A DNA stretch of 64,000 nucleotides from Armillaria gallica. Its lineage: Eukaryota > Basidiomycota > Agaricomycetes > Agaricales > Physalacriaceae. The stretch covers positions 1,116,001 to 1,180,000 of the forward strand of contig JBANDB010000003.1 of assembly GCA_037576215.1 (NCBI GenBank). The letters run 5' to 3'. The notes under the pieces were generated by a model. That model did not search any database and had not been told where the DNA came from. It was given only the letters and a program-made list of their open reading frames with translations. The position numbers and the translations under genes are program-made. Of the stretch, positions 33,831-46,694 are shown piece by piece (position 1 is the first letter of the stretch; every line of letters starts with the position of its first letter).

Positions 33831-34994
33831 CTAGCTTGATTTCGTATTGCTGTCCTTGGTATCCTCCTCCTCCTCCATGTTCCTTTCCCTCGGTCCATCC
33901 TCATGTCCCTCATAATCTTCCGCGATACGACCAATCTCCTTGACCAGTCCCTTCTTTTCCGAAACAAGATCCAGCCACCTGTCAATGTCCAAACCATGCG
34001 TCTTGTACAAAGCCTCCCGCCGTGTCGATATGGAGCTATCCAGCACCGAGGAATACGAAACTTCCCGTCCTCGGTACAAAAACCTACCAACTATTAGATC
34101 ATTCTTCCTTTGAAGGACAATCACACTTACCACAAGTAGCCACAAATCACCGTCGACAGCCCAGATAAATACGTTATAGGCTCCATCACGTCCCATCCAT
34201 AGTCCCAGAACGTCAGACGCGCGACAACGCCCCAATACGCCACGAGCATCCCAAACCCCCCAATCGCCATACGCTTTGCACCACGCTGGGCCTCCTTGTC
34301 GCACGTCCGCTTAATTTCATGCATGGACTCTAGTTGAGCATTTATGATAGCCAGTCTGCGACGAAGGAAGACTGTGCGGTCTTCGAAGGTCGGGACGCCC
34401 ACAGAGATCGCACTAGTCTCCCTCCCTTCATCGTCAGTGAAGCATAGCCGGAACTTGGCTGAACGGGCTGCATCGCGGATGAAGTCTCCGACGTCGGTTG
34501 AGTCTGACCATTGGTAGGGGCGCTTGGACACGGCGGCGAAGCTTTGGAAGGATATTCGAGTAGGTAGTGGGACCTCTGTGAAAGAACTTAGGATGAGTCG
34601 GCTGACGTGGGACAGAGGTTGAGCAGGATGCAAGAGAATAACGGTAGGTGGTTTAGTCGAGTTTGGCATAGGAAGGATGAGCTTGAAAAGATGGGATGAA
34701 GTCGGCAAAAGTTTCCCTGAAGACGGTGAGCATGATATTTGCCAGCTTTGAACGAAGAGTACGCTTACCAGATCCAGGCGAGACGCCCTCCAGTTCGTCA
34801 GCTACCTCGCCGCCCTCCCATTTTGTGCGGGCCGGTGCTCCAGCTAGGAATTGCGCGTGAGCTACATTGAAACCTTCCTGCGAGTCTGGTACAGCACTAA
34901 GGCGACGAATCGTCCTGGGAATCGGCAGAGCACGAAAGGGTGCTGAATGGTAGCGCAGTAAGGACACCCTTCGAAGCGGAAAGAGGCGGAACAT
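33831..34994 (-). CDS. MCU: Mitochondrial calcium uniporter pore subunit (MCU)
   Basis: Three exons: 34994-34769, 34716-34131 and 34083-33831; 354 aa. The Arg-rich N-terminus (MFRLFPLRRVSLLRYHS) looks like a mitochondrial presequence. Coiled-coil-like residues around 185-225 precede two transmembrane helices (about 223-243 and 258-270). The connecting loop carries the uniporter selectivity signature WDVMEP (residues 250-255) with the Ca-coordinating Asp251 and Glu254. The C-terminal helix is charged and ends in an acidic EEEED tail. The family forms the inner-membrane Ca2+ channel. I saw no EMRE or MICU gene nearby. The acceptor at 34716 was chosen because it alone keeps the frame. The gene's 3' end is partly duplicated just downstream. 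Confidence 0.92.
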
Positions 34995-35685
34995 GATGGT
35001 GGAGAAACAAGGTTAACATCGTACCGATTTGTACCAAGCAGAGTCGCGTCCATGACATCATCTGCCTCCCCTCAGTCGTTATGTAATCGAATGCCATTTT
35101 TGGAGGCGTATCTCGACGCTTGCTCATTGTAGGGCCGTTGAGTCAAACCCAAAGCGTCGACGGACTAAATTCAAACTAAACGGTACACGAACCAAATCAC
35201 ACAAGTACCAGGTACCCTAGCACGACAAATGTTGTTCTAGTGCAGCGCCACCTTCTGTTCTCTCGCGTCTTACTTAGATCGCTCCGGTGAGCCCTCATAA
35301 ATTCAAAAGACCGTGACTGAACATGGAGATGCCAGCTCGCTATAACAAACCCGGGAACACAAAACCGCAAATCCTCCCATAATTGCCGGGAAATGGAGTG
35401 GCGACAGGATCGTAGAGGTATTCGTGTCCTGGTACACGGCGGCTCGACGCTACTAACCGCTGATAATTCTGGTCAATGGTGTTCGCGAGCCCACCTAGAT
35501 GGAGATGATGTCTTCGTTAGACTGGACCAAGGCAGATTGACTCGTCGAAGCGTGTCTGGAAAGATTCGGAGAGCGACTGATGACTCTTATACACGTCTCC
35601 AATAGACAGGCTCCAAAAACAAAAGTTTACGCATGTTGAAACGGCGCCAGCAAGAGGAAGCTACAGAACGAGATACACACTCGCT
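34995..35685. other. Intergenic, nothing recognised
   Basis: MCU promoter side on the left, 3' flank of the esterase on the right. No supported coding sequence. Confidence 0.5.
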
Positions 35686-37882
35686 TTACCGGTGAAAAGC
35701 GTCGGCGTTATCTCTAAGGAACTCAATCGCCTCCTTCCGATAGTCATCCGGAATGACAGTCGTATTGTCGCCTTTCAGTTGTAAGAGCACCTAGGATTAC
35801 GATCAGCGAGAGAAAACTTTCGAGTAGTTTCAACATGCCTCATTCTCCGGTGTGTACTGTGGCCAGAATGGACCTAAAAGATGATTAACAAGTATTCGGC
35901 CAACGGCATGAGAAGTTTGAGAACTACTCACGAGATGTCCCTAAGCCATCGTTGGGATCCAAACTCGTGGCGAATGAAATCCAATAGTCAATCATCATTT
36001 CAGCCAACAACATCGTTGAAGCGGACTCGCTAGAGGAATCCAGTCGTCCATATATGAACTCTACGTCAGCTGTATGGGGAACTGGCAAACACGTTGGTAT
36101 CAGTTGGATGAAATGAATATAGGAATGGAGATACCCACCTCCCTGTTCAGCCGAGAACAACGATGAATTGCCCGCGAATTGGTATCCGTAGGCTTTCACG
36201 CCAGCTTGAGCAGCAATCTGCGTCCATGTCCGACGTTGAGCGTCAAAGGTCAAGTCCCCAGCTGGAATAGACAATTGAGCGTGTTTTATTGGGGAAGAGG
36301 AATGGTACTAACTCATGGATGCCACTCTCTTCCAGCCTACAGGCAAGTCAAATGTTTCATTTCCGGTACCATACGGCGAGCCCAAAGACGGATCGTCAGG
36401 GTACAGTTCGAGAAGTCGGTCCAAGATAGCATCAGAGAGGTAAGGCGGGAACGCTGAGTAGGTGGTCTGTATGTAATCCTTGATGTTTTCATCGGTGAAA
36501 TTGGTAGTTGTCGACAGGCCGCCCGTCCCTAATGAGTACCAACGTTAAGTTCGAACTTTGTAAAGTGTTCATAGCATACCTTCGTCGAGGTTCGTGCCTG
36601 ATATGAAGGGAATCGTGGCAAACTGGCCCTTCGCCCATAGACGCGTAGGGAGATCGGGAAGAATAGTACCCGAAGGACCATCCAATGCAGGATAAAAAGC
36701 ATGATCTTCGATAGCCAGCGCATACGCCTCCAAAAGTCCTTGATATATAGCAGACGAATTCGCCGCCTGCAGACAGTCAAAAGAGTTCAGCGTGCCAGCG
36801 ACGGACTCGCAGCCCGGTGTCCCTGCTACGAAATATTGCCAAGTAGTTTCGCGCGTAGATGCGTTATAAATTACGGGCGAAGACGCAGAACCAGACTCAG
36901 AGATCTAACCAGTGACTCAGAATGATAATTTTTATGTAAGGACTGTATACTTACCGAAGCCCAGGCAAAGTTAGAAATCGACGCGTTCAGAAGCACCAGA
37001 TTGGTCAACATTGCTCCAGCACTTTCCCCGAAAATTGTCACCTACTCAGTCCCATTACTCAAAGGACTTGTCACCTAATGATTTTGCGCACCTTGGTCCT
37101 GTCGCCACCAAACAAGCCAATATTCTGTTGAACCCATTCCAAGGCAGTTAGCACATCTCTTACTCCGAGGTTAAGCTGTCCTCTGTTGTCGGCCTCCTGT
37201 CCTTGAGGGAAGCCTAAGGGCCCTAACCGATAATTGTAGTTCACATAGATAATAGGAGTGCCCTGCAGGTGGTTAGCCACGAACACATAGATACAATGCG
37301 GCACTTTACTCTGGTAACACTCTGAGCAACAATATTACTTCCATTGTAAGATGATGAAGCGCCTCCAGTGAAACCGCCACCATAGGTCCTTTGGCATCAT
37401 TAGCGCAATGAACACATGCACGAAAAACATAATTCTACCAGAACATCACTGGCAAAGGATCTTCAGAAGACGCCCCCTTCGATCGAAATATGTTGATCGT
37501 CAAACAATCCTCCGACATCTCATCCGTCTCAAGTCCCTGTTATCCCTATCATTAAAATAGAATCGCAGATATGAAGTCGTAAAACCTACGCTCTGTAAAC
37601 AGGGAAGTCCAAAATTCTGGGCGTCGAATTCATCAATGTCGATGTCCGTTTTCAATACAGGACGCTGTAGACGCAACGCTCCAACTGGAGGTTCGGAGAA
37701 TGGGATACCTAGCCTTTGTTGTTAGCCTTGGTCATGGCTGCGTGGCATGTTGGCTCACCTCCAAAGAACTCTTGCTGTAGCCCTGTAACGTCTCTTCCAA
37801 TGAGCTTGGTTTTGCCCAGTTGGACCTCGGGGACTGCAGCCGTCAAGAGAGCGTAGCACAGAACGGGTATCACGATAAGCAT
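35686..37882 (-). CDS. Secreted type-B carboxylesterase/lipase
   Basis: Twelve exons: 37882-37759, 37708-37590, 37536-37439, 37388-37310, 37262-37092, 37041-36955, 36904-36580, 36528-36313, 36261-36139, 36081-35932, 35873-35839 and 35790-35686; 543 aa, the usual size. Signal peptide about 1-18. Family marks: GGIPFSEPPVGALR, EDCLTINIF with its disulphide Cys, WTYGGGF oxyanion loop, GLFGGDRTKVTIFGESAGA with the nucleophile Ser in GESAG, GTNLDEG for the acid residue, and VPHTADVEFIYG with the catalytic His. The triad is complete. The last intron starts with GC (GCATGT), a GC-AG intron. It could hydrolyse lipids, sterol esters or a cluster metabolite; the real substrate is not shown. Confidence 0.93.
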
Positions 37883-39111
37883 GGTTCATGCGATGTAAAA
37901 TGGGAAGAATGCGGTCTCCTTATATAGCATTTCGAGTAAGAATGGAAGCCATGACGAAGAAGAAGTATAAAATTCGGGTTATTCGCGCGCAGCTGCTGCG
38001 AGCCAAGCGAAAACGGCTCTGTTAATCGATTAATCAACGTTAATGCTATGAAATCCCCGACGCAAATCCGACGCGTCAAGAAGCGGGATTGACATACCGG
38101 ATTGTCAGCGCTCTGACTCAGACTTGTCACCAAGCAAAGGTTCGTGACCGCCGCCGAAAGGTATTGCACCCTTAACAAAAATCCTTGCATGCCACCTTCA
38201 CCCAGGGTATTGCCAGAGTATCAACAAAATAATCCTCAAGTGTCGCAGGATCATGACAGTGGTAAACAAGGAAGAGATGTGTTGCTTGTTTGGTCAACTT
38301 TGTCCACTGGCACTGTTTATTAACTTCGAACGCGTGCGACGCGGTCGACAGTGGTGAGCGCTAAGTGAGCGCTTGAGCGCTGAGCCTTTCCCTTCAAGTT
38401 TTTACGGTTCTACTGCACGATATCTTCAGAAAACCATGGTCGCCGGGAAAAGATCGGAAAGAAATTGTACCCTACCACTCAGAACTCTGTTTACCCAATG
38501 CACTACTGCTGCGATTGTTAACAGTGCCTCGACATTTGAAAGGGAGAAGCGTTCTCGGCGACGTGCGTCTGTCGAAGATTCATTGTCCAGTGGCCTCCGC
38601 TCGTTGGTGACAGCGAGAGAACAGCTTCGCCTGCTCTCCCTCGTTTTCGTCCCTCAAAGACCTCTGCCTATCTCGTCATAAAATCCTATAATTCTTCGAT
38701 GTTCAACTCTAATGACGGAAACTTCTGTCGGGCTTGGCTACTACCGCTCAGCACATAGAACTGAAGCTGCGCAGTTCAAGGGTGTTCGGCAACCTGCCTG
38801 TAGCTACCTCGTGTTGAAATTTGACTCGCAAGTCGACTGCGCTTCTTGTCTGATATGGCTTCTCTCGAGATCTCGGCTCAGGGCTCAGGCTTCGTCGCGT
38901 TACATGCCGTTATATTCTCATTTCAGTCTTAAGCTTCTCACTGACAGCCATCAGAGTAGTCTCGAAGTTTTTTTTAACGACCTAATTCCAGTTTATACAA
39001 TACTCTCTCTATCTAATGTGGGGGAAAGTGCGAAACGATCTCGTTTACGTGGTGATCATGCCTGCTGAATCGGTGGCAAAGGAACTTTTGTTCAAACAAG
39101 CGGCAAAACTA
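37883..39111. other. Intergenic with a cluster of AGCGCT palindromes
   Basis: No gene recognised in 1.2 kb. Three copies of the palindrome AGCGCT lie at 38357, 38368 and 38376, about 475 bp upstream of the esterase start. Confidence 0.45.
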
Positions 39112-40929
<1,818 letters not shown>

Positions 40930-42126
40930 GTTCAATGAAATTGCGAGTGGTAGATGAGAGGAAGAGAGAATCAGACTCAAGCGAAGGACTTGAACTTTTG
41001 TGGGTCACAAAGACTCCTTCAATTCTTTATATTTAATCGTTGACAACAGTTTACCTTTTGGGATACCGCGAAATGTATTGGCTCACCGGGATTGACATCT
41101 GAAACCGATGTAAAGATCCCTCAGAGAAAGATCGGACTCACCGGAGAGACGAAAACGGTAGTTCGATAATCACTTTGACGCTCGTGCAAGTCGACCGACA
41201 GGGCGGCAACCAATTTTACTTATCGCATGTCCACTTGTAGCCATGGCTAAGCTAGTGGCTCATACTTGATACGTACCGCCGACAAGATCGCCGCCAACCA
41301 CTGACTGTTACCCAAGCTACACATGTGACAGCCCAAGTCGTTCTCGTGTGGTAGATCAATACCTGGTAAAACCTTCATCGGGCGCCAACAAAAAAGCACA
41401 AGAGACAAAGGCACAGCAGTCAACCTGCGTATCGCCACCCACTCAATGCGGAGGGGCGTTTTCCGCGTTTCCCATCCCACTGTGGGACAATGTGAGGGCG
41501 CTCGAAGGGTCAGTACGCGTCTCTCCCACAGCACTATCTTACCGCAATTGGGTTCATTGAACTTCATACCCGCGCTATTGAAATATCGGGCCCATCACCG
41601 GTTGATAAGGAAAAGCGAAAGGTATTTGTCCCAAGCTTTCATCTATGCGCATATCTTGGCGAACATGAAGTGAACTTCGATCGAGGTGTGAAAGGCTTGA
41701 ACCAGCCGTCGAGCTGGCTCAGGACATTGTTTCTGAAGTGAGCCGAACTGGAAGTCAGGGCAGACCAGCGCGCATGATCGGATGACTAAAATACTCGGGC
41801 GTGATGGGCATCAACACATCAATCAAAGCCTAAATAAAGTCTTGGTATCGAGCTCGGACTATACCCGTTTAGAGTATTGATATTCTGATGCACCCCCTCT
41901 GCCAATCTTTCATGACCCGTAATTCCGTAACTCTCAGGCCCCGGAGGCGGTATGTGGAATATCCGACTCGGGGACGAAGGCTGTCTTCCCATCTCTCGAA
42001 GTTGACACATCAGGTTCATCCCCAGTTTCTGCTCTAGCAAACGGGGTAAAGACGTATTATGTCAAATCTATCTTCTATACTTACTTCAAACGAATGGTAT
42101 TAATGAAGTTTATGATGGTTAGCCGT
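40930..42126. other. Intergenic, nothing recognised
   Basis: DAHP synthase promoter on the left and 3' flank of the MFS gene on the right. The small frames at 41247-41567 and 41819-42040 show no family. Confidence 0.45.
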
Positions 42127-44108
42127 CTATAGTCGCTCAACAGTTCCGTTTGCCGCCTCTTCGGACAAGTAAGATGATTTCTGCTCCCCCGACTCCACCT
42201 CATCCACCATTCCTGTGCCACTCCTGCTGCGTAGCGCAACAGCCGCCAAAACTGCCTCGAGGGCGCATAGCGCGACCAGGAACCAATAACTTGCCTTGTA
42301 GCCAGCGAAATCTTCCACATCAGTCCCGTTCACTCTAGTAGTAATGGCCGTGGTGATAGCTAGGCCAATCGTAGAACCAATTTGCAAGTCGGCGTTAAAG
42401 ATTGCACCTATGAGTGCCGTACTCTCGTGGATCTTCACAGAAGGTTTAGCAAGTGGGGTGCGTATCATGCCGATGCTGGCAGAGCGGGATATGTTAGTAA
42501 AATGTGACGGGGAATAGTAAGGACGCATCAACGTACTTGGCCGCAACGAACCCACTGGCAACGCCTAGCGCCGTAAGGATGAGTGCTGGAACCACCATAG
42601 ACCAGTACTTGTCGGGGGTAGGCGCAAAAGCCACAAGAAGGGCGCCCCCAATCATAAAAACTTGACCTATAGCGAGGATCCACCGAGGAGCGACGAAAGG
42701 CGTAACGAAGCCCATACTAACTGTAGTAAAGAATCCCGTGATACCAAAGGGAATACTATAGCAAGAATTTAGAGAGTTAAAAAGAAGGGCCTGATGGTAC
42801 TTACGTTCGAAGAGCAGCACTCAGTGCTGATGTATGCCAAACTTGCTGGAACATGAGTGATTCTTGGAAGATTATCACATTCATCGTGAGGTATTCACTG
42901 GAGAGACCGTCAGTTGGATCATCCAAACGGATTCATGGAGAGTTTTACCTGAAAGTGATCACAAACAGTGAGACGAATCCTGGCAGAGTCCAGATTACCG
43001 GCGGGATGAGCGGTTCCGCTACCTTAGTTTCTATGAATCCAAAGGTGGGGAGAAGAACGATGGCTATGATCAGTGGCGCGAGAATGCCTGCCGATGTCCA
43101 TCCGCGGTTGTTGCCTTCAGTCACCGCATAGATAAAAAGAATCATGGCCACTTGAAAGTAGATCACATAAGATGGGGTACTTGGAGGTCACAACGAAAAG
43201 ACGTACAAGTAATAGAAGCCAGGCCGAGCCAATCCATGTTCTTGAGTTTGGGTGCGTCGTCAGAATGCGGTGAGGAGGGAGCGAGTAAGAATGCGATGAA
43301 AGAGAGCGGGAGTATGATACAAGCCGAGATCCAGAATACCCAGCGCCAGTCAAGGAGCTGGGAGATGACACCACCGAGAACTAGACCAACGATGCTCCCC
43401 ATAGCACCAAACCCGGCAAAGCTAGAGAGGGAAGGGTCAGTTATAAATATGCATTAGCAGACCAAGCAGAGCTTACATTCCAAGAGCACGATCTTGCTCC
43501 CCACGACTTGGAAACATGGTCGTTATCATCGCAAGCGCTGAAGGGATTGTGAGTGCAGCTCCTAGATAAGCAATAGGGTTAGATGGGAACACAGGAAGAC
43601 ACGCAAGGGTACTGACCGATCCCTTGGAAGGCCCGAAATACGAATAACATCGGTCCATTGGTAGCAAAGCCGTCAATGATACCGCAGACACCGACTATGG
43701 TGAATCCAAGAACAAACATGCTCTTAGACCCCCACATGGCCGAAAAACGACCTCCCTGATTTTGAAGTCAAACTTTTTTCCCATAATGACAAGGCAAGCA
43801 CGAACGGTCAAGAGAAAAGCGCCGAAAGTCAACGAGTACGCGTTGATGGCCCACTGGCGCTCAGCATAAGAAATACCTAAATCTGAGGCTAATTCTGGCA
43901 AAGCAATGGTAGGTGCCGTGACATTGAAGATATCAAGCATCTGAGCCATGGAAAAAACAAGCAGAAGTGTCCACGCTCGCCAACGTGCGACTGTAGGCGA
44001 AGGCACAACTGATAAGTTTTTTTCAGTAGCAGAAACACGGTTTGCAATAGAGGATGGAACCTGCAGCATCGCAGAGTCTGTTGAAGAGAGAATTGTGGTA
44101 CTCGACAT
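42127..44108 (-). CDS. MFS transporter, 14-helix drug/H+ antiporter type (DHA2-like)
   Basis: Eight exons: 44108-43806, 43755-43617, 43561-43477, 43421-43207, 43150-42949, 42897-42805, 42755-42537 and 42475-42127; 534 aa. Helix 1 carries MLDIFNVTAPTIALP, helix 2 WAINAYSLTFGAFLL, and the loop GGRFSAMWGSK is motif A. Then come FRAFQGIGAALTIPSALAM (motif B) and VLGGVISQLLDWRWVFWI (motif C), which mark drug:H+ antiporters. The central WTSAGILAPLIIAIVLLPTFGFIE and the final STALIGAIFNADLQIGSTIGLAITTAI fit 14-helix members. It is the natural export candidate for the surrounding metabolic genes, and shares a 436-bp divergent promoter with the alcohol dehydrogenase. Confidence 0.92.
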
Positions 44109-44544
44109 TGTCGTAGGGGTGGGGAGAGCTGTAAGGTTTAATCAAGACTCCCCAAGTGAGCGCCAAGGCATGATGAGGCGTTGCAACAAACCCATTCGCA
44201 ATCCTCCGGCATGATCGGCGAACAAAGTACTTTTCGGTGGTAAGTGGGTATATTCGTATATTCGTCGTGGTTTGCTGTCTTCCGACGTTCCGTTTCAGGT
44301 CATTTCAAGGTCATGTGGTCCATTATTGATCGAATACCCTGGGTAGATTTGTCATCTTGGATGATGGCCGTCCAATTTCGGGGGTAACAGCCTGTAACAG
44401 CTCCCACCATCTCGTTTTGAGTGGATTCTTCGTAGACCGATGCCGAGCTGATATAAATCCTTGATCTTGGATTATGTAGGCAATTGTTACTTCGGATTAT
44501 CCACAAAACTTTTTCGCCCTTGATTTCACAACGAGACTCGTACA
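44109..44544. promoter_or_regulatory. Divergent promoter, MFS exporter and alcohol dehydrogenase
   Basis: 436 bp between two start codons pointing away from each other. No strong shared motif was found by eye. The layout allows co-regulation. Confidence 0.4.
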
Positions 44545-45809
44545 ATGGCTAACGTCCCCCAGACCTACAAAGCAGGTATGCAGTTCTATTGGTTGTCCTT
44601 CATGACGCTAAAAAAAAATGTAGTTCAATGCCCTACGCCTGGCTCTCCCTGGGAAGTCGTGACTCGTTCGATCCGCGATCCCGAACCCAACGAAATTCTC
44701 ATCCGTGTTCACGCCTCTGGCGTCTGTAACTCTGATCATTTTGTCAAGGATGGCTCATGGCCTGGCCTGAAGTACCCTAGGGTTCCAGGACATGAAGTTG
44801 TCGGACGGATCGCAGGAATCGGGTCAGATATCAAGGCGAAGGATGGTGAATCCGGGCGCTTCAAGCTCGACGGCTTGGTAGGTGTCGGCTGGAACGGCGG
44901 GTTCTGTAATCGCTGCGATAATTGCCGCCAGGGTGAGTTCTGGACATGTAAGCATGCGGCCTACACTGGATTCAGTCACGATGGTGGACACGCCGAGTAC
45001 ATCTATGCCCCAGAAACATGTTCGTCTCTGCTTTTGCTTCATTTTCCTTGATTGACGAGAGTGATCAGCCGTAATCACCCTTCCGGAAGAGGCTCTCCAG
45101 ACGTTCTCATATGCTGAATTAGCGCCTCTCTTCTGCGCTGGGGCGACAGTATTCGATGCTATCAGAACCACCAAATGGTGCCACGGCGACATTTGCATTG
45201 TCCAAGGAATCGGTGGACTGGGGCATCTTGCTGTACAAGTAAGTGTGATCTTTGTGTCTTTCCTCATAAATCTAATTGAGTCGCTTCAAAGTACGCGGCT
45301 AAGATGGGACTAAAGGTGCTTCCATTCGGTTAACACGATTTTACACTACTAACGAATCTTACTAGGTCTACGCTGTCTCATCGGGATCCTCCAAACGCGA
45401 TCTTGCCTTGTCCATTGGCGCATACGATTACATCGATTCCAGCAGCACGAACGCCGTTGAAAAAATACAGTCTCTTGGTGGCGCGAAAGTTATCATCTGT
45501 ACCGCTCCATACGCCGACCAGATCAGCGCCATCATCCCCGCCGTCGCAGTCAACGGCACAGTCACCCTTGTTTCAGCTGCAACGGACACGGAGATTAAGG
45601 TGTGGAACTTGCAACTCAACATGAATCGTGCAACGATTCGGGGATGGTCGTGCGGGGCTGCGCCGGATATGGAGAAGTGCGTCAGCTTTTCGACGATCGC
45701 GAATGTTAAGCCTATCGTGGCGGAGCATACGTTGGAGGAGTTTAGTGAGGCGTACGAGGGCGTGATGAAGAATACCGCGAGGTTTAGGAATGTCGTTGTC
45801 TTCCCTTAG
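44545..45809 (+). CDS. Zinc-dependent alcohol dehydrogenase (MDR family)
   Basis: Five exons: 44545-44575, 44624-45019, 45069-45238, 45292-45315 and 45366-45809; 354 aa. Catalytic zinc ligands Cys45 (VCNSDH) and His67-Glu68 (VPGHEVVG) are present, with the third ligand Cys in LAPLFCAGATVF. The structural zinc site is complete: Cys105, 108, 111 and 119 in GFCNRCDNCRQGEFWTC. The Rossmann fold has GIGGLGHLAVQYAAKMG. This resembles the fungal aldehyde/alcohol dehydrogenases of the NADP-dependent cinnamyl/aryl type, but the cofactor is not decided by sequence alone. In context it could reduce the aldehyde released by the reductase gene at 52168-56540. Confidence 0.92.
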
Positions 45810-46517
45810 AAAGGTACTATAACGGGCTCGGATGAATACAACTGCGTGCACCAATGCAGCACTATCGCGATCGAAATCGAGACCAAGTAAATGCGGGCTT
45901 GCTATCCCACTTCAGCAAAGATTTTTTCCCTCGCCCTCAGCCTTGAACGTCAAAAGGAAGTTGAATTTATAAGGTAAAGATTCAAAATGGTGCGTGGATT
46001 GGGTTCTCGAAACCCTCCATCACTTGCTCAGGACGATTTTGCCAAGTGCTCAAGACATTCTACAGTGCAGCATTCAATTCTGGACAAGGCCTGTGTCATT
46101 TGTGACGTCGGTCTGTTCCTTTGCCTCGAAGATTTCATGATGTGCTGAGGCATTCAGAGAATCCGCTGTTCCGTATGGAAACGACAAGGCTCTGATCTAC
46201 AATACATACCAGAATCATTATTGCCAATTGATGGTCCTGACTGTTGACAATGAAGACCTTTGTAAAGATCCCGTATAGATAGCATTTCTCCTTGGTGCAA
46301 TTGAACATCCGTGATTCACACGTACCCGAAAATAACATAGTTGATGTCGTAATTGAATATGATACCTGCACAGGAATACGTGTAAAGGGACCGAAGTGGG
46401 ACCGACTCCGAGGGCTCTGCACCCTCGAAAATTTCACTTACAGGGGCGCAAAGATCAGGCTGTGTGATTGGCACCGTCGCGTGCGCTCACTATAGCAGTC
46501 CGGTATAGTGCAACCCT
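45810..46517. other. Intergenic, nothing recognised
   Basis: 3' flank of the dehydrogenase. No coding support. Confidence 0.45.
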
Positions 46518-46694
46518 TTAGATGACGGACATGTCCATATTAGAGATATCAAGCAACAAGCCATCTTCTCCACGAGGGTCAAACTCGACCTGTCTGAGTA
46601 CCACAATATAGTGATACTTGTCAAACGGGTCACAACCACCGGGCCCCGTGGGATCCATAGTATTATCGTATACCAAGCAAGTACCAAGCACAAA
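46518..46694 (-). CDS. Possible terminal exon of an unrecognised gene
   Basis: A 58-codon stretch opens right after a CTAAAT..CATAG acceptor-like site and ends in TAA at 46520-46518. It contains YDNTMDPTGPGGCDPFDKY and VEFDPRGEDGLLLDISN, a composition typical of real protein. I could not link it to an upstream exon with a plausible intron, nor assign a family. It may be the remnant of a lost gene. Confidence 0.3.
   Translation of the reverse strand, partial: FVLGTCLVYDNTMDPTGPGGCDPFDKYHYIVVLRQVEFDPRGEDGLLLDISNMDMSVI

Noticed and set aside
34653..34715. Acceptor at the later AG of TTTTCAAG for MCU exon 2
   Set aside because: That junction shifts the frame into a stop. The acceptor giving an exon start at 34716 keeps the full uniporter frame.
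37883..39111. Frames at 38373-38681 and 38712-39068 as genes
   Set aside because: Low-quality composition and no motifs. The region is more likely promoter and intergenic.
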